Source of the DNA: a virus
DNA length: 41,196 nt
Strand: one strand, 5' to 3'
IMG/VR virus record: IMGVR_UViG_3300005577_000015
Location: 1-41,196 of that record
Under the pieces are notes generated by a model, which worked only from the letters and a program-made list of their open reading frames with translations, searched no databases and was not told the origin of the DNA. Made by a program: the position numbers and the translations under genes. Shown here one piece after another: positions 15,028 to 23,150 of the stretch (positions are counted from its first letter, which is position 1; each line of letters begins with the position of its first letter).

Positions 15028-15839
15028 GCGGCCTCCAGGAGCAGCCAGATCAGGTCGTCGTCCTCGATGTTCTGCACGCCGGCGGCGATCGGCGATCCGA
15101 CCGCGCTCCAGAGTGTGACGCCGGCCGGCTGCGCGATGGCGCCCCCGTGCCCGTGCCCGAGCCCCACGTCGGCCCGCGTCGCGACGCCGATCGGTCGCGC
15201 CGTCGCGTCGACCCGGCGCCGTCGGCTCGTGCCCCACCAATAGCCCGCGGCCGCCGTCTGATCCGCCGTCCCCGTCGCGGTCACGTCGCCGATCGACGCG
15301 ATCGCCGCCACGCCGGCGGGATTCGCCGTCGCGTCCACACTGCCGCCGCCCGCGTCGCCCGTCGCGATCGGATCGCCGACCGCCGCCAGACTCGCGACGC
15401 CCGCGGGACTCGCCCACGCGTCGCCGGTCGCCGCGGCCGTGCCGATCGCACTGAGGACGCTGACGCCCCCCGGACTCGCGACCGCGTCGCCCGTGCCCGT
15501 CGCACTCCCGATCGCGCTGGTCGCGCTGACGCCGCTCACACTCGCGATCGCCGCCCCCGTGGCGACGGCCGTGCCGATCGCGCTCGTGCTGCTCACGCCC
15601 GCCGGACTCGCCACCGCGGCGCCCGTCGCGACCGCCGTGCCGATCGCGCTCAGCGTGCCGACGCCCGCGGGACTGGCGAGCGCGTCGCCCGTCGCGAGCG
15701 CCGCGCCGATCGCCGCCGTGACACTCACGCCCGCCGGGAGCGCCGTCGCGTCGCCGCTGCTACTCCGGAGGACCGTCGGGTCCGACAGCGTGATGTCGGT
15801 CGGCGTCAGCGCGCCCGGGTAGAGAAAGAGATCCGCCAT
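15024..15839 (-). CDS. Repeat-rich fibre-like protein with 22-residue units (271 aa)
   Basis: Residues 30-165 are built from six tandem units of about 22 residues with the pattern P-A-G-V-x4-A-I-G-x3-A-T-G-x-A-x-A-S. Degenerate units run on to residue 260. The DNA shows the same 66-bp period between 15300 and 15760. Gly/Ala/Val/Ser units of this kind form trimeric beta-helical or collagen-like rods in phage fibres. An insert at 205-220 (GYWWGTSRRRR) breaks the pattern. It ends with an acidic NIEDDDLIWLLLEAA. Possible head fibre or decoration protein. Confidence 0.7.
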   Translation of the reverse strand: MADLFLYPGALTPTDITLSDPTVLRSSSGDATALPAGVSVTAAIGAALATGDALASPAGVGTLSAIGTAVATGAAVASPAGVSSTSAIGTAVATGAAIASVSGVSATSAIGSATGTGDAVASPGGVSVLSAIGTAAATGDAWASPAGVASLAAVGDPIATGDAGGGSVDATANPAGVAAIASIGDVTATGTADQTAAAGYWWGTSRRRRVDATARPIGVATRADVGLGHGHGGAIAQPAGVTLWSAVGSPIAAGVQNIEDDDLIWLLLEAA

Positions 15840-16330
15840 CAGAGGCCGACCAGCGTGTTGACCGTCACGCCCGCCACGTCCGGCGCCCCGGCTTTGTAGG
15901 CGACCAGGTAGTAGGCGTTCGGGGGTTGCCCGGCCGTGCGAAATTCAAAGAGGCCGCTCGCGTCCGACGTCGTCGTATCGAGCCGCACATCGTCACTCGT
16001 CCGGAACCAATCGACCGTGCAACTCCCGAGCGCCGCCCCCGTCGCATCTTTCGTCGTGCCCGTCAGCCGAAACTGCGTCGGCGGGATCGGTAACAGTTGA
16101 TGCACCACACTCGGCGTCAGGGTCGGCGCATCCACGATCCCGAACCGGCTACTACTCACGTTCCATGGGCGGTTGACCGGCACATCGGGCGCCAGGAGCC
16201 GGCCGTACGCCCGCGGCCGTTGCTGCATGAAGGTCGGTTGCAGCAGCTTCAGCGGCCGGAGCGCGGCTTGCAGCGCCTGGACGTCCACCTGCGAGATCCG
16301 ATTCAACGGGAAGAGCAAGGGGCGCGGCAT
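15839..16330 (-). CDS. Virion protein with C-terminal Ig/carboxypeptidase-regulatory-like domain (163 aa)
   Basis: The N-terminal half is Pro/Leu-rich (VQALQAALRPLKLLQPTFMQ). The C-terminal half, residues 88-163, reads like a seven-strand beta sandwich of the carboxypeptidase-regulatory / CNA-B type: FRLTGTTKDATGAALGSCTV, then TTTSDASGLFEFR and YYLVAYKAGAPDVAGVT. These domains decorate phage capsids and bind surfaces. It ends one base before the next gene. Confidence 0.68.
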   Translation of the reverse strand: MPRPLLFPLNRISQVDVQALQAALRPLKLLQPTFMQQRPRAYGRLLAPDVPVNRPWNVSSSRFGIVDAPTLTPSVVHQLLPIPPTQFRLTGTTKDATGAALGSCTVDWFRTSDDVRLDTTTSDASGLFEFRTAGQPPNAYYLVAYKAGAPDVAGVTVNTLVGL

Positions 16331-16333
16331 GGC

Positions 16334-16888
16334 CTAGTTGAGGGCGATCACTTTCAGCTCTTCCACGGTGATCGTCCCGGCCGTGCCCGACTGCAGCGGT
16401 TGAATCGAGACGATATTGGCCGCCGTCAGATCGAGCGCCGCCGAGGCCGCGGCCCCGGTCGTCGGAATCATCATCGGTTGCAGCGTGCTCGCAATGACGA
16501 GCGGATCGAACCACGCGATCCCCGTCGCCTCGAGCGTGCCCGCCGAGCCGGTCGTCAAGCACCGCACGATGACTTCGACCTTCCCGCGTTTCGTTGCGTT
16601 CAAACAGGCGACCGGCGTCCCGGCCGCGCAGATCAGCGTCCCGTTCGCGTCGGCGCCCGTACCCCAGTGGACGTTGAATGAGAAATTCCCCGGCGTCGCC
16701 GGCAGCGTCAGCAGAAACGCGACTTCGATCTTGAGCGCCTTGCCGGGCCGGTTGAAATACTGGCCGCCCAGCACCGGAAAATTCGCCGCGGCGTACATCG
16801 CTTTGGCCGTCGTCGTCATCGTGATCGGCCCGAGGTTCGCCACCAGATGCGGTTCGCGCGTGTCGAGATAAAAGAGGCCGTCAGCCAT
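16334..16888 (-). CDS. Virion-associated beta protein (184 aa)
   Basis: It opens ADGLFYLDTREPHLVANLGP and goes on with strands such as FNVHWGTGADANGTLIC and KRGKVEVIVRCLTTGSAGT. The mix of short polar strands and Gly turns predicts a beta-sandwich. It overlaps the stop of the preceding gene. No family is recognised; a minor capsid or fibre role is inferred from neighbours. Confidence 0.65.
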   Translation of the reverse strand: MADGLFYLDTREPHLVANLGPITMTTTAKAMYAAANFPVLGGQYFNRPGKALKIEVAFLLTLPATPGNFSFNVHWGTGADANGTLICAAGTPVACLNATKRGKVEVIVRCLTTGSAGTLEATGIAWFDPLVIASTLQPMMIPTTGAAASAALDLTAANIVSIQPLQSGTAGTITVEELKVIALN

Positions 16889-17313
16889 TACCCGATCCTC
16901 ACCAGGCCCGCCGCGGCCGTGGCCGCCGGCAAGGCGACGGTAAACGTCCCCGCGGTCGAGGTGATGTCCCCGCCGAAGTCCAGCACCGCGACCGCCTTGT
17001 TACTGCGCGTGCTGTTGTAGATGAGCGCGCCGCGCGCCGTGATCGTCGCCGCGGTCGCGACCGGGTCCGTGGTCCAGTCGAGGATCGCGGTATCGGTGTC
17101 GAGCGTCACGGTGAAGCCCGCCAGGGTGATCCCCCCGGCGCCGTAGCTGCCGCTCGCGGCGACTTCATTGGTCGCACTGTACGCGGTCGTGCTTTTCGAG
17201 AGCGTCGCCGCCGACGTGTAGAGCGCGAGCTTGTAGACGTCGCCCGCGACATGCGGCGTCATCGCGAGCAGCTCTTGCTTGAACGAATTGCAGACAGCCG
17301 CGGTGATCGCCAT
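16888..17313 (-). CDS. Small phage structural protein with CNSFKQELL start (141 aa)
   Basis: The N-terminus AVCNSFKQELLAMTPHVAGD, followed by YKLALYTSAATLSKSTTAYS and ATNEVAASGSYGAGG, is a recognisable pattern of a small virion protein widespread in environmental tailed phages. The C-terminal half is beta-rich and ends ATAAAGLVRIG. Its exact place in the particle is not known to me. It follows the portal gene with a one-base overlap. Confidence 0.75.
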   Translation of the reverse strand: MAITAAVCNSFKQELLAMTPHVAGDVYKLALYTSAATLSKSTTAYSATNEVAASGSYGAGGITLAGFTVTLDTDTAILDWTTDPVATAATITARGALIYNSTRSNKAVAVLDFGGDITSTAGTFTVALPAATAAAGLVRIG

Positions 17314-19652
17314 TACGCGGGCGCTCCGTCCGTCGGGGCCACGTCGGCGGCGGGATCCGGCGGCCCGTCCGTCACGTCTTCGATATGCGCGCCCACGACC
17401 GCGCCATCCGGGCCGCGCTGCATCGTCATCTTGCGCGTGGTGCGCGGGGCGGCTTTCGCCTCGGCGCTGATCTGCGCGAGTTGCACCGCCGACGCGTGGC
17501 TAGCCTGCCGCGCGAGCGCGTTCTCGGCGCTGTCGATTTCCGCCTGCATCTGGAGGCCGCGCAGCTTCATTTCCTCGAGGCGGAGTTTGGTTTCCTGATC
17601 CATCGCGGCGATCTGGAGCTTCACCTCGCCGTCGTGCGCGATCTTTTCGCGCTCGAGGTCGGCCTGCTGCGCGGCGATCTGCGCGGCGGCCTGCTGCGCG
17701 GCGGCGGCGAGCTGGACCTTCGTCTGCTGCTCGAGCTGCGCGATCGCTTGGGCGGCCTGCTGCTTGGCCTGGTCGGTCTGGACCTGGCTCTGCAGCTGCT
17801 GAATGACCTGCTGCGCCTGCTGGAGCTGCTCGCCCTGCTGCGCCGCCTGCTGCGCGAGCTGCTGCGGATCGGGGCCTTCGCCCTCTTTCGGTTTCTTGAA
17901 CTGTTGCGGGGTCAGCCGCTCCGCAATTTCGTCGAGCATCGGGCCGCCGCCTTTGAGTTTCACGGCGAGATCCGCGATCAGCGGCGCGAAGGGTGACTGC
18001 ATCAGCACATCGGCAAACGCGGACTCCGCTTCGCGCTCGCTCTCGTAGGCCGGGCCGGTCGAGACGGTGACGGAGTGATCGCCCTTGGTCGAGACCGAGT
18101 CGGGATCGGTCGGGTCGTTGACGCGCTGCCGGCTGGCGGTGTCATTGGGTTGCCGCACGCCGACGTCCCGGGCGGTGTCGATCACCTTGTCGATCAGGTC
18201 CTCGACGATCACGCCCACGAAGCGGATCATGTCGTCGTAGTGGTCATTGAAGTGAAACGAGCCCATCTGCGAGGTGTCGGCGATCTGCTGGAGCGCGACG
18301 CCGGACTTTTCGTTGCGGCGCTGCGCGCTGGAGGGCAGCGGGCTCGAGCCCATCGCGGACTGGATGCCCCGCCGCGCCGACTCGGCGCCCAGCTCGAGCG
18401 CCTGGATCTGCGGCTCGTAGGGTTGCCGCTGCGGGAGCGGGAGCAGCGTGCCGGGCAAGGTGTCGAGCGTGGCCTTGGCAAAGAGCACGGCGACCGGCTC
18501 GTGCAGCGACTTCTGGACTTCGACCAGCTGATCGGGGGAGAACTGCCCCTCGTACGCCATGTACGGGGTCTTCGGCGTCATCCCCACCAGCTCCGCTTCG
18601 CAGGTCCGGTAGTAGCAGAAGAGCATGTACGGATCGCGCGCCAGCCGCGTCATCGAGAGGATCACGCGCTTCCCCTCGACGTAGAGGACCATGCCGTAAC
18701 AGCTGGCGATGGGGATGTACTTCCCCGGCCACTCGGTCGTCTTGAGGATCTCGATCCCGTTGGTGAGGTACTGGTAGACCGTCGGATAGTCGACGTCGCG
18801 GTCCTTCACAATCGACGCGCCGGCCGGCATCGTCGCCAGGTCGAGCTCGTCCTCGAAGGCTTCGATCGGCTTGGGCGCGGGCGGCGGCGGCTGGCCGAGG
18901 ACCGTGGGCAGCGCCGGCGGCTGAATCAGGAGCAGCTTCCGCTTTTTCGTTTTGATCGTCCAGTATTCGGCGATCAGGACGCGGTGCTCTTTGACCCACT
19001 GCGGAAAGTCGACCATTAGGCTGGCGAAATCGGTGAGCTTCGCCTTGGGGTACTCGCGCTTGAATTCTTCATGGCTGCGCGATTCGATCACGAAGCAGTA
19101 TTTCTGGTCGCTCGAATCCGAGCGGCGCGCGTCCGGGTCCGGGTACACCATGTCGGGGTTCACGAGCGGCTGCAGCGCGATCTGCAGATTGAAGCTCCGG
19201 TCGGATTCGTACTCGGTCGTCACGCGGCAGAACCCGTAGCTGCGGTGGATCGCGTCCTGAAAGGCGGTCGTGTAGACGACCTGGGCGTGGCTGCGGTACT
19301 CGACTTCGCGGGTGTGGTCGGTGTAGAACTGCGCGCTTTGTTCCGTGGCGCCGTTGCCCGTCGCGGAGAACTTGATCGCGCGCTTATTGGCGCGGACGCC
19401 GTTGATGACCTGGTTGAAGTGCTGGCCGAGCTCGTCCTGGGTCAGACAGGGCCGGCCGGCGGCTTCGCGGCTCTTGCGTTCCTGGGGATCCCACGGGTCG
19501 CCGGCGACGTAGCGCATATCGGTCGCCGCTTCGGCGCGGATGTCCGCCCATTCATCGGTGGCGTACTCGAAGCGATCGCGGAGTTCCTCGAGCAGGGCTT
19601 CGTCGTCGTCGGAGTTGTCGCGATGCGTGGGCTTTGTGGGCGACGTCGCCAT
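17313..19652 (-). CDS. Portal protein, P22 gp1-like (779 aa)
   Basis: It has the P22 portal order. The N-terminal helix EELRDRFEYATDEWADIRAE leads to MRYVAGDPWDPQ, then QVINGVRANKRAIKFSATGN (clip/wing), the region TAFQDAIHRSYGFCRV, and PLVNPDMVYPDPDARRSDSS. The central YEGQFSPDQLVEVQKSL fits the stem/crown part. Residues about 590-740 are a long Gln/Ala/Glu coiled coil that would extend the crown into a barrel, as in P22. P22 gp1 is 725 aa. Twelve copies form the DNA channel at one vertex, to which terminase and gp4 bind. Confidence 0.92.
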   Translation of the reverse strand: MATSPTKPTHRDNSDDDEALLEELRDRFEYATDEWADIRAEAATDMRYVAGDPWDPQERKSREAAGRPCLTQDELGQHFNQVINGVRANKRAIKFSATGNGATEQSAQFYTDHTREVEYRSHAQVVYTTAFQDAIHRSYGFCRVTTEYESDRSFNLQIALQPLVNPDMVYPDPDARRSDSSDQKYCFVIESRSHEEFKREYPKAKLTDFASLMVDFPQWVKEHRVLIAEYWTIKTKKRKLLLIQPPALPTVLGQPPPPAPKPIEAFEDELDLATMPAGASIVKDRDVDYPTVYQYLTNGIEILKTTEWPGKYIPIASCYGMVLYVEGKRVILSMTRLARDPYMLFCYYRTCEAELVGMTPKTPYMAYEGQFSPDQLVEVQKSLHEPVAVLFAKATLDTLPGTLLPLPQRQPYEPQIQALELGAESARRGIQSAMGSSPLPSSAQRRNEKSGVALQQIADTSQMGSFHFNDHYDDMIRFVGVIVEDLIDKVIDTARDVGVRQPNDTASRQRVNDPTDPDSVSTKGDHSVTVSTGPAYESEREAESAFADVLMQSPFAPLIADLAVKLKGGGPMLDEIAERLTPQQFKKPKEGEGPDPQQLAQQAAQQGEQLQQAQQVIQQLQSQVQTDQAKQQAAQAIAQLEQQTKVQLAAAAQQAAAQIAAQQADLEREKIAHDGEVKLQIAAMDQETKLRLEEMKLRGLQMQAEIDSAENALARQASHASAVQLAQISAEAKAAPRTTRKMTMQRGPDGAVVGAHIEDVTDGPPDPAADVAPTDGAPA

Positions 19653-19870
19653 CAGGCGCCCGTACTCTCAGCGGGTGGATCCGGGGTGGGTTCCGGCTGG
19701 TGCGTGAGCGCGCGCAAGGTCGTGCCGTGCAGTTGCAGATGCGCGTCGACGATCGGGTGCCACTCGGCCAGGAACCGGCCCATGTGATCGAGGACCACCT
19801 CGAGACTGGCGACGCGCGCCTCGAGCTGGGCCGTTTTCGTGCGATGCGCCTGCTGCTCGGCGGGATTCAT
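19652..19870 (-). CDS. Small coiled-coil protein (72 aa)
   Basis: The start is ATG 19870, and the stop overlaps the portal ATG as TGATG. Residues 1-50 are a predicted coiled coil (AEQQAHRTKTAQLEARVASL, then VVLDHMGRFL) with hydrophobic spacing. The C-terminus is Pro/Thr-rich. Short coiled-coil genes between terminase and portal are common, but no family is recognised here. Confidence 0.65.
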   Translation of the reverse strand: MNPAEQQAHRTKTAQLEARVASLEVVLDHMGRFLAEWHPIVDAHLQLHGTTLRALTHQPEPTPDPPAESTGA

Positions 19871-19933
19871 GCGTCCCGCGAGGGTGACAGGGATCGGCGA
19901 TCGACCGTGAGACCGGGGTGGACCGAGGTGTCG

Positions 19934-20140
19934 TCAGATCGACCGGGTTGTCGTCTGTATTTTCGCGATCGCGGCGGCGGAGACGCGCCATTGGCCGCCG
20001 GGGTAGCGCGTGGCGGGGATCGTGCCGGCATGGATGTAACGCAGGATCGTGCGGCGGCAGACCCCCAGGCGATAGGCCGCGATCGACGTGGTCAGCAAGT
20101 ACTCGGGCGGCGGACGGGGGGCGAGGGCCACTAGCCCCAC
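19934..20140 (-). CDS. Excisionase/MerR-type HTH DNA-binding protein (68 aa)
   Basis: GTG 20140 lies inside the end of terL. An internal GTG nine bases further on is also possible. The domain reads LTTSIAAYRLGVCRRTILRY, then IHAGTIPATRYPGGQWRVS, which is the HTH_17 pattern: recognition helix, then a wing with a G-Q/R-W-R-V strand. Such proteins bind DNA as excisionases or small regulators. Lying between terminase and portal, it may control late genes or assist packaging; neither can be shown. The 63 bp between it and the next gene hold nothing recognisable. Confidence 0.75.
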   Translation of the reverse strand: MGLVALAPRPPPEYLLTTSIAAYRLGVCRRTILRYIHAGTIPATRYPGGQWRVSAAAIAKIQTTTRSI

Positions 20141-21615
20141 TTCCCCTTGGGCACATACGGGGCCGCCGGGGCCTGTTTGATCGCGACGGCCTGCGCAAAG
20201 GTCAACACGAACGCGTCGGCATCGTCGGGCGAGGCCTCGCCGCGTGACTGCAGATCCGCTTTTGATTCGATGACGAGTTGGTTGCGGGCGTTCAGGTGCG
20301 AGCCGGGCACGCAGAGCTGGTCACACAACGTATCCTCGTCCGGCAGCGACCCGAGCAACAGCCAGTCCTTCGCTTTCGCGTACATGAAGGCGCGGTGATT
20401 GGCCTGGTGCGGATCGGGACTGTCGCCGCCGAAGTTGATCTCATAGACGTTCGTGTGGCCGAGCGCCCGCAACCGCACGACGATCGCCGCGCCGTACGCC
20501 GAGTCGACGAACAGCGCCGCGATCTGGTGCCCCGGCCGCCGATCGCTCAAGAGCTCGGAGCACTTGGCGACGCGGGCGTTGCGGTCGGGGTCCTTCTCGC
20601 CGGCCAGGCGCCACGGGGGCAGCACCTCCCCATTGAGCCCTTGCCGGAAGCGAAGGACATTCCAGGCCTTCCCGCCCCCGGACACATCGAAGCCCGCGAT
20701 GATCGGATCATCGGGCAGGGGCACCATCGTCCGGGACCGGGCTAGGGTCACGCGGGCGCGGTCGATGTACTGCAGTTCCGAGGCGGATGGCGGGAATCCG
20801 AGGATCCGGACCTTCACGTAGTCGCTGTCGATCCCGTAGTCGAGAATCTGCTGGGCGATCCGCTGCTGGTTCGGGAACCGCGACGTCCGGCTGTCCACGC
20901 GGCGGTGATTCCAGCGCGCGGTCTGGCTGCCGAAACACACCTTGTAGAATTCGCCGCTGTTGCGGACCATCTGGCCGAGCGCGAACATCATCGGCTCCCC
21001 GTCGAGCAAGCCGTTGTACGCGACCTCCCAGATTTTGTCGGGGACCTCCGAGGCTTCGTCGAACCAGTACCACGACGTCGACCGCTTGGCGTGCTGACCG
21101 GCAAAGCTCTGCGCGTTCTGTTCCTTGCAGCTTTGCATCTGCACTTTCCACGTCGCCGGGTAGGCCTTGCTGTAGATCCCGCCTTCCAGGACGTCGAACC
21201 AGGGCGCCGTCAGACAGAGGCCGGTCCAGAACTGCACCGCGGGCCAGGTGCGCGATTCGAGCTGGAGATAACTGCCGGCGGTGATCGTGCCGTCGGAGTG
21301 CGGGCGCGTCGAGAGAATGAAATCGGTGACCCAGCCGCACATCGCGGTTTTCCCGGTGTCGTGGCCGGACGTCTCGCTCATCTGGATCGGCATCACGGGA
21401 TCGGAACCGTTGAACCGGCGGGCCTTGATCTCGTCGCCGAGGGCGCTCAAAAATTCGCGTTGATTGTCGTCGGGGCCGGGCTCCTCGGCGAGTTCCGTGT
21501 TGGGCTCGCCCCAGGGATACGCGCCGAGCACGAAGCGCAGCGGATCGTCGTAGCAGCTCGCGACGAAGTCGTCGATTTCAGCTTCCACGTTGGCGGCCGT
21601 CAGATCCTCGGTCAC
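20131..21615 (-). CDS. terL: Terminase large subunit (494 aa)
   Basis: This is the ATP-driven DNA packaging motor and headful nuclease. The Walker A-like loop is SGHDTGKT at residues 83-90. The Walker B and catalytic Glu are in WYWFDEASE at 182-190. The RNase-H-like nuclease follows, with Asp310 in IIAGFDVSGGG, Asp371 in ALFVDSAYG, and a late acidic cluster SPDDADAF near 463. The length is normal for the family. ATG 21615 overlaps the terS stop as ATGA. It cuts concatemers and docks on the portal encoded just after. Confidence 0.93.
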   Translation of the reverse strand: MTEDLTAANVEAEIDDFVASCYDDPLRFVLGAYPWGEPNTELAEEPGPDDNQREFLSALGDEIKARRFNGSDPVMPIQMSETSGHDTGKTAMCGWVTDFILSTRPHSDGTITAGSYLQLESRTWPAVQFWTGLCLTAPWFDVLEGGIYSKAYPATWKVQMQSCKEQNAQSFAGQHAKRSTSWYWFDEASEVPDKIWEVAYNGLLDGEPMMFALGQMVRNSGEFYKVCFGSQTARWNHRRVDSRTSRFPNQQRIAQQILDYGIDSDYVKVRILGFPPSASELQYIDRARVTLARSRTMVPLPDDPIIAGFDVSGGGKAWNVLRFRQGLNGEVLPPWRLAGEKDPDRNARVAKCSELLSDRRPGHQIAALFVDSAYGAAIVVRLRALGHTNVYEINFGGDSPDPHQANHRAFMYAKAKDWLLLGSLPDEDTLCDQLCVPGSHLNARNQLVIESKADLQSRGEASPDDADAFVLTFAQAVAIKQAPAAPYVPKGKWG

Positions 21616-22127
21616 TTCTTTGCCAGCCGCTTGCGCGCGGCGACCAGGCGGGCCACGCGCCCGCTGGCGTCGACCACTTCGACCCGCTCCACCAGCAGCC
21701 GGAAGTGTTTCGCGAGGATCTCGAGCGCGTGCACCTTATCCCACAGCCGGAACTTGTGCACGGTGTCCGTCACGCCGTCGCCCGCTTTCGCGTTCTTGAT
21801 CAGGACCTCGAAGCCGGCAAGGCACGCGCCTTCGTCGACGGTCAGATCCTTCGGGTGCTTGGCGTCGCCGTCCGCCTTCCAGTAGTCGCGGCCGTTGACG
21901 AAGGCGACGCGCGCGAGCTCCTGGAGCACGCGGGCGGCGGTCAGCTCGGCGCGATCGAGCTGCTTGGCTTTGCCCGCCATCACGGCTTTGCGGACTGAAG
22001 GATGCTGCAGGAGCTGGTAGCCGAGTTGCTGCGCGGTTTTTCGGGAATAGCCGGCGCGGATCGCCGCGTGGGTGGCGTCCAGATCGATCAGGTACTCGGC
22101 GACGAAGCGGGCTTGTTTCGGGGTCAG
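21612..22127 (-). CDS. terS: Terminase small subunit, apparent CTG start (171 aa)
   Basis: The N-terminal DNA-binding helices are LTPKQARFVAEYLIDLDATH followed by AAIRAGYSRKTAQQLGYQLL, the Terminase_2 pattern. This part lies upstream of the first ATG/GTG (near 21983), which would remove the whole domain. The frame is closed by TAA at 22142-22140, and no ATG, GTG or TTG lies between. CTG 22127-22125 overlaps the previous TGA as CTGA and has AAAGG nine bases upstream, so it is the best start. The C-terminal part (residues 49-171) is helical and ends VARLVAARKRLAKK. TerS recognises the packaging site and feeds TerL. Confidence 0.85.
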   Translation of the reverse strand: MTPKQARFVAEYLIDLDATHAAIRAGYSRKTAQQLGYQLLQHPSVRKAVMAGKAKQLDRAELTAARVLQELARVAFVNGRDYWKADGDAKHPKDLTVDEGACLAGFEVLIKNAKAGDGVTDTVHKFRLWDKVHALEILAKHFRLLVERVEVVDASGRVARLVAARKRLAKK

Positions 22128-22396
22128 GAATTCGAACCTTTAGAAGAAGAAGAGTTGACGCGATCGTCACCGCTCGGGTGATTCACAGAGGGTGCCCTCG
22201 CATCGGCGACGTCGGTGATCCGCGCATCCTCTAGGGCGAGTTCCCGTGCGGCGATCGCGCGCACGCGGGCATACCGCTCGACGGCGTCCCATTCGTTGTC
22301 TTCCTCGCCGAAGGTCGCGATGGTCTGTAACGCGGCGCGGGCGTGGTCGAGGTGTTCACATAACTTGGCGACCGCGCGCATCTCGGCGTCCGTCAT
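22124..22396 (-). CDS. Small acidic helical protein upstream of terS (90 aa)
   Basis: ATG 22396 overlaps the stop of the gene before it as ATGA, and the TGA overlaps the terS CTG. The N-terminal 60 residues are helical (DAEMRAVAKLCEHLDHARAA, then VERYARVRAIAARELALEDA). The end is Ser-rich and polar. It is unlike any family I know. Coupling on both sides suggests it sets terS expression and may work with terminase. Confidence 0.7.
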   Translation of the reverse strand: MTDAEMRAVAKLCEHLDHARAALQTIATFGEEDNEWDAVERYARVRAIAARELALEDARITDVADARAPSVNHPSGDDRVNSSSSKGSNS

Positions 22397-22539
22397 GGCG
22401 TGCCCCGCCGGATCGCGCCCGGCTGTTGGTCGTCTTCGATCAGGTCCGCCCGCTCATCATCGAGCTCGATCCCGTCGACATGCGCGCGGACAGGCGGGTG
22501 CCCGATCCGACCGGCGACGGTCGACGGCGGCGACGGCAT
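22393..22539 (-). CDS. Micro-gene, first gene of the late operon (48 aa)
   Basis: The start is ATG 22539 with GGGAG eight bases upstream, and the stop overlaps the next ATG. The sequence is MPSPPSTVAGRIGHPP, then VDGIELDDERADLIEDDQQ; the acidic second half looks helical. A longer 158-aa reading in this frame has an Arg/Pro-rich shadow-like start and overlaps the divergent gene, so the short form is preferred. Function unknown. Confidence 0.55.
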   Translation of the reverse strand: MPSPPSTVAGRIGHPPVRAHVDGIELDDERADLIEDDQQPGAIRRGTP

Positions 22540-22689
22540 TCCTGGATCTCCCTGGTAAGGCTTGGCGCGGGCGATCGGCGAGAGCTTGAGTCTGCGCGGC
22601 AGGGACGCGCACGGCCTAGGGATTAGTGGGTGTGCGGACGAGTGCGGCGGCGGGCGACGGGCGCCGCGGGCGTATCCTGAAGAACCGCC
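22540..22689. promoter_or_regulatory. Divergent control region between the late operon and the plus-strand block
   Basis: This 150-bp stretch has no gene and separates two outward-reading operons, so promoters for both should lie here or close by. No consensus -35/-10 pair is visible on either strand. The nearest is a weak TATCCT at 22673-22678 on the plus strand, 11 bases before the GTG of the HTH gene. Late transcription may need a phage activator or a non-sigma70 factor (inference). Confidence 0.4.
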
Positions 22690-23007
22690 GTGCAGTCTAC
22701 GCCCAATCAGATCGTGCCGGAAGCCTGGAGTGTCCAGCAGGTCGCCGATCGCCTGCACGTCAGCGAGGACACGGTCCGCCGGTTGATCGCGGCGCACGCC
22801 TTTCCGGGCGCCTTTCGCTTGGGGCGCAAACTGATTCGGATTCCGGTCACGGATCTGGCCGCCTATCAAGCACGCAAGCGCCTGCGCGCGCAGATCGCCG
22901 AGCGCGAGGCCGATCTCGACATCGAGCTCAGCCGGCCGATCGGCGATCCCGAGCGCCCGGACCGGCGCGACGTCAGCCGCCGGCCGTTCGAGACGAGGTC
23001 CGCGTGA
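22690..23007 (+). CDS. Excisionase-family HTH DNA-binding protein (105 aa)
   Basis: The start is GTG 22690. Residues 12-62 match the HTH_17 / excisionase domain: EAWSVQQVADRLHVSEDTVR, then RLIAAHAFPGAFRLGRKLIR and IPVTDLAAY. The charged C-terminal extension (RAQIAEREADLDIEL) may be a dimer helix. It is a likely regulator at the head of the plus-strand block. It is far from int, so a directionality role is less certain. The stop overlaps the next ATG. Confidence 0.82.
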   Translation: MQSTPNQIVPEAWSVQQVADRLHVSEDTVRRLIAAHAFPGAFRLGRKLIRIPVTDLAAYQARKRLRAQIAEREADLDIELSRPIGDPERPDRRDVSRRPFETRSA

Positions 23008-23150
23008 TGAAGCTGACCGGACGCCTCGACAACGTGACGCGGGACCAGGTGCACCTGGTCATCATGCGGCTGCTGGCCGCCTTCTTCTATCCGCCGGCGA
23101 CGCGCACCCCGACGCGGCGGCGGACCCGCGCGAGACAGACACGCCGATGA
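23007..23150 (+). CDS. Micro-gene, basic small protein (47 aa)
   Basis: ATG 23007 overlaps the TGA before it, and the stop overlaps ATG 23147 of the next gene. The first half, MKLTGRLDNVTRDQVHLVIM followed by RLLAAFFYPP, looks like an amphipathic helix. The last 15 residues are almost all Arg and Thr. It may be a small DNA- or RNA-binding protein, but no family is known. Confidence 0.55.
   Translation: MKLTGRLDNVTRDQVHLVIMRLLAAFFYPPATRTPTRRRTRARQTRR

Noticed and set aside
22124-22142. Programmed frameshift making a fusion of the 90-aa protein and TerS
   Set aside because: The bases at the overlap (TCTAAAGG) do not give a convincing slippery heptamer, and the CTGA overlap with AAAGG explains the start more simply.
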